Positions 6,803 through 7,476 of a stretch of DNA of 7,476 nucleotides are shown one piece after another. Both the position numbers and the translations under genes were made by a program. The stretch covers positions 1 through 7,476 of the forward strand of contig CAMZIS010000056.1 of the NCBI GenBank assembly GCA_947307285.1. The letters are read 5' to 3'. The stretch's first letter is position 1. Every line of letters begins with the position of its first letter. The notes beneath the pieces were generated by a model. That model was not told where the DNA came from, ran no database searches, and saw only the letters and a list, made by a program, of their open reading frames with translations. The stretch is from an uncultured Peptococcaceae bacterium (lineage in GTDB: Bacteria > Bacillota > Dehalobacteriia > UBA4068).

Positions 6803-7476
6803 TGTTTGGTCACTGGTCGCTATACGCTCTCTTTTTGGGAGCGCTCATGGATTTTATCGTCGGGGACCCGCACCGTCTGCCGCACCCTGTCGTGCTGATG
6901 GGGAAGCTCATCTCGTTGCTGGAAAGATGGCTGCGGCGTCTGTTTCCCAAAACGCCGCGGGGCGAGAACTGGGCTGGCGCCGCGCTGTGGCTCGTCCTGT
7001 CCGCCCTGGCCTTCCTGGTCCCGGTCGCTTTGCTGATGCTGTGCCACCGGGTCTCCCACTGGCTCGGCTTTGCCGTGGAAGCCGTGATGTGCTGGCAGTG
7101 CCTGGCGGCAAGGTCCCTGGTCCGCGAGAGTATGAAGGTAAAAAAAGCCCTGGATTCCGGCGATATCGACGCTTCCCGCAAGGCGGTCTCCATGATCGTA
7201 GGCCGCGATACGGAATGCCTGGATGAAGCCGCTGTCGCCCGCGCCGCCGTGGAGACCGTGGCGGAGAACGCATCCGACGGCGTCATCGCGCCTCTCCTCT
7301 TTCTGGCCGTCGGCGGCGGCCCGCTGGGCATGCTGTACAAGGCGGTCAACACCATGGATTCCATGCTGGGCTATATCGAACCGCCGTACAGACATTTCGG
7401 CCTGGTCCCAGCGAAGCTGGACGACGTTTTCAATTTCATCCCGGCCCGGCTCTCCGCCCTGCTGATGCTGGTGGGC
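6802..7476 (+). CDS. cbiB: Adenosylcobinamide-phosphate synthase, N-terminal part (3' truncated by window edge)
   Basis: CbiB is the integral membrane enzyme that attaches the (R)-1-amino-2-propanol arm, or its phosphate, to adenosylcobyric acid. The first 225 residues are visible, against a usual length of about 310-330, and the frame runs off the right edge. Family motifs are MDFIVGDPHRLPHPVVLMGK (residues 16-35), MIVGRDTECLDEAAVARAAV (131-150), ETVAENASDGVIAPL (151-165), YKAVNTMDSMLGY (179-191), and AKLDDVFNFIPARL (204-217). Hydrophobic segments at about 59-80, 160-172 and from 216 are consistent with membrane passes. The ATG at 6802 uses the last base of the previous stop (TGATG). The upstream AGGCGAG (6792-6798) is only a weak ribosome site, so coupling is likely. 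The enzyme acts several steps after the other genes here, with CbiP and adenosylation in between. Confidence 0.96.
   Translation, partial: MFGHWSLYALFLGALMDFIVGDPHRLPHPVVLMGKLISLLERWLRRLFPKTPRGENWAGAALWLVLSALAFLVPVALLMLCHRVSHWLGFAVEAVMCWQCLAARSLVRESMKVKKALDSGDIDASRKAVSMIVGRDTECLDEAAVARAAVETVAENASDGVIAPLLFLAVGGGPLGMLYKAVNTMDSMLGYIEPPYRHFGLVPAKLDDVFNFIPARLSALLMLVG

Noticed and set aside
1..7476. A cobalamin riboswitch, internal promoter or terminator
   Set aside because: Cobalamin operons are often riboswitch-controlled, but the window has no intergenic space to hold one and I saw no B12-box-like conserved segment or hairpin with a T run. Any such element should lie upstream of cbiA.
1..7476. 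A previously undescribed system, mobile element or defence locus
   Set aside because: Every base but three is assigned to a known cobalamin gene. No transposase, integrase, inverted repeats, CRISPR repeats or orphan genes were seen.

Overview
This window is one uninterrupted stretch of the anaerobic (early cobalt insertion) cobalamin biosynthesis pathway. All genes are on the + strand, in the order cbiA (3' part) - cbiC - cbiD - cbiF - cbiG - cbiH - cbiJ/E/T (one triple-fusion protein) - cbiB (5' part). Both ends are cut inside genes. Every frame assignment was checked by translation, and each product carries the signature motifs of its family.

The organism is most likely an anaerobic bacterium of the Firmicutes type (Clostridia or Negativicutes). 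The basis is the oxygen-independent cbiD/cbiG route, strong Shine-Dalgarno sequences (AAGGAG, AGGGAGGT, GGAGGT), a TTG start, and a CbiA C-terminus that resembles clostridial versions. The DNA looks GC-rich (roughly 60% by eye), yet ATA and AGG codons are common. Synergistetes-like bacteria cannot be excluded, and the taxonomic call has low confidence.

Layout: 3-596 is the glutamine amidotransferase end of CbiA, 584-1213 CbiC, 1210-2343 CbiD, 2347-3099 CbiF, 3096-4112 CbiG, 4105-4836 CbiH (TTG start), 4829-6802 the CbiJ-CbiE-CbiT fusion, and 6802-7476 the first 225 codons of CbiB. Packing is extreme: neighbours overlap by 13, 4, 8, 8 or 1 bases, and the only bases outside a reading frame are the three at 2344-2346. 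No internal promoter, riboswitch, terminator, tRNA, mobile element or repeat was seen. Transcriptional control must lie upstream of the window.

Together the genes cover the middle of the pathway. CbiH (C17 methylation and ring contraction), CbiF (C11), CbiG (lactone opening), CbiD (C1), CbiJ (reduction), CbiT (C15 methylation and decarboxylation), CbiE (C5) and CbiC (methyl shift) give cobyrinic acid. CbiA amidates it, and CbiB later attaches the aminopropanol arm. Five of the six SAM-dependent methylations after cobalt-sirohydrochlorin are encoded here. The C20 methyltransferase CbiL, the cobaltochelatase and the early sirohydrochlorin genes are absent and must be elsewhere.

I see no novel system. 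The points worth a second look are the triple fusion of three consecutive enzymes, a Pro-to-Ser change in the SAM-binding loop of CbiF, a divergent motif in the CbiJ domain, and the near-total absence of noncoding DNA.
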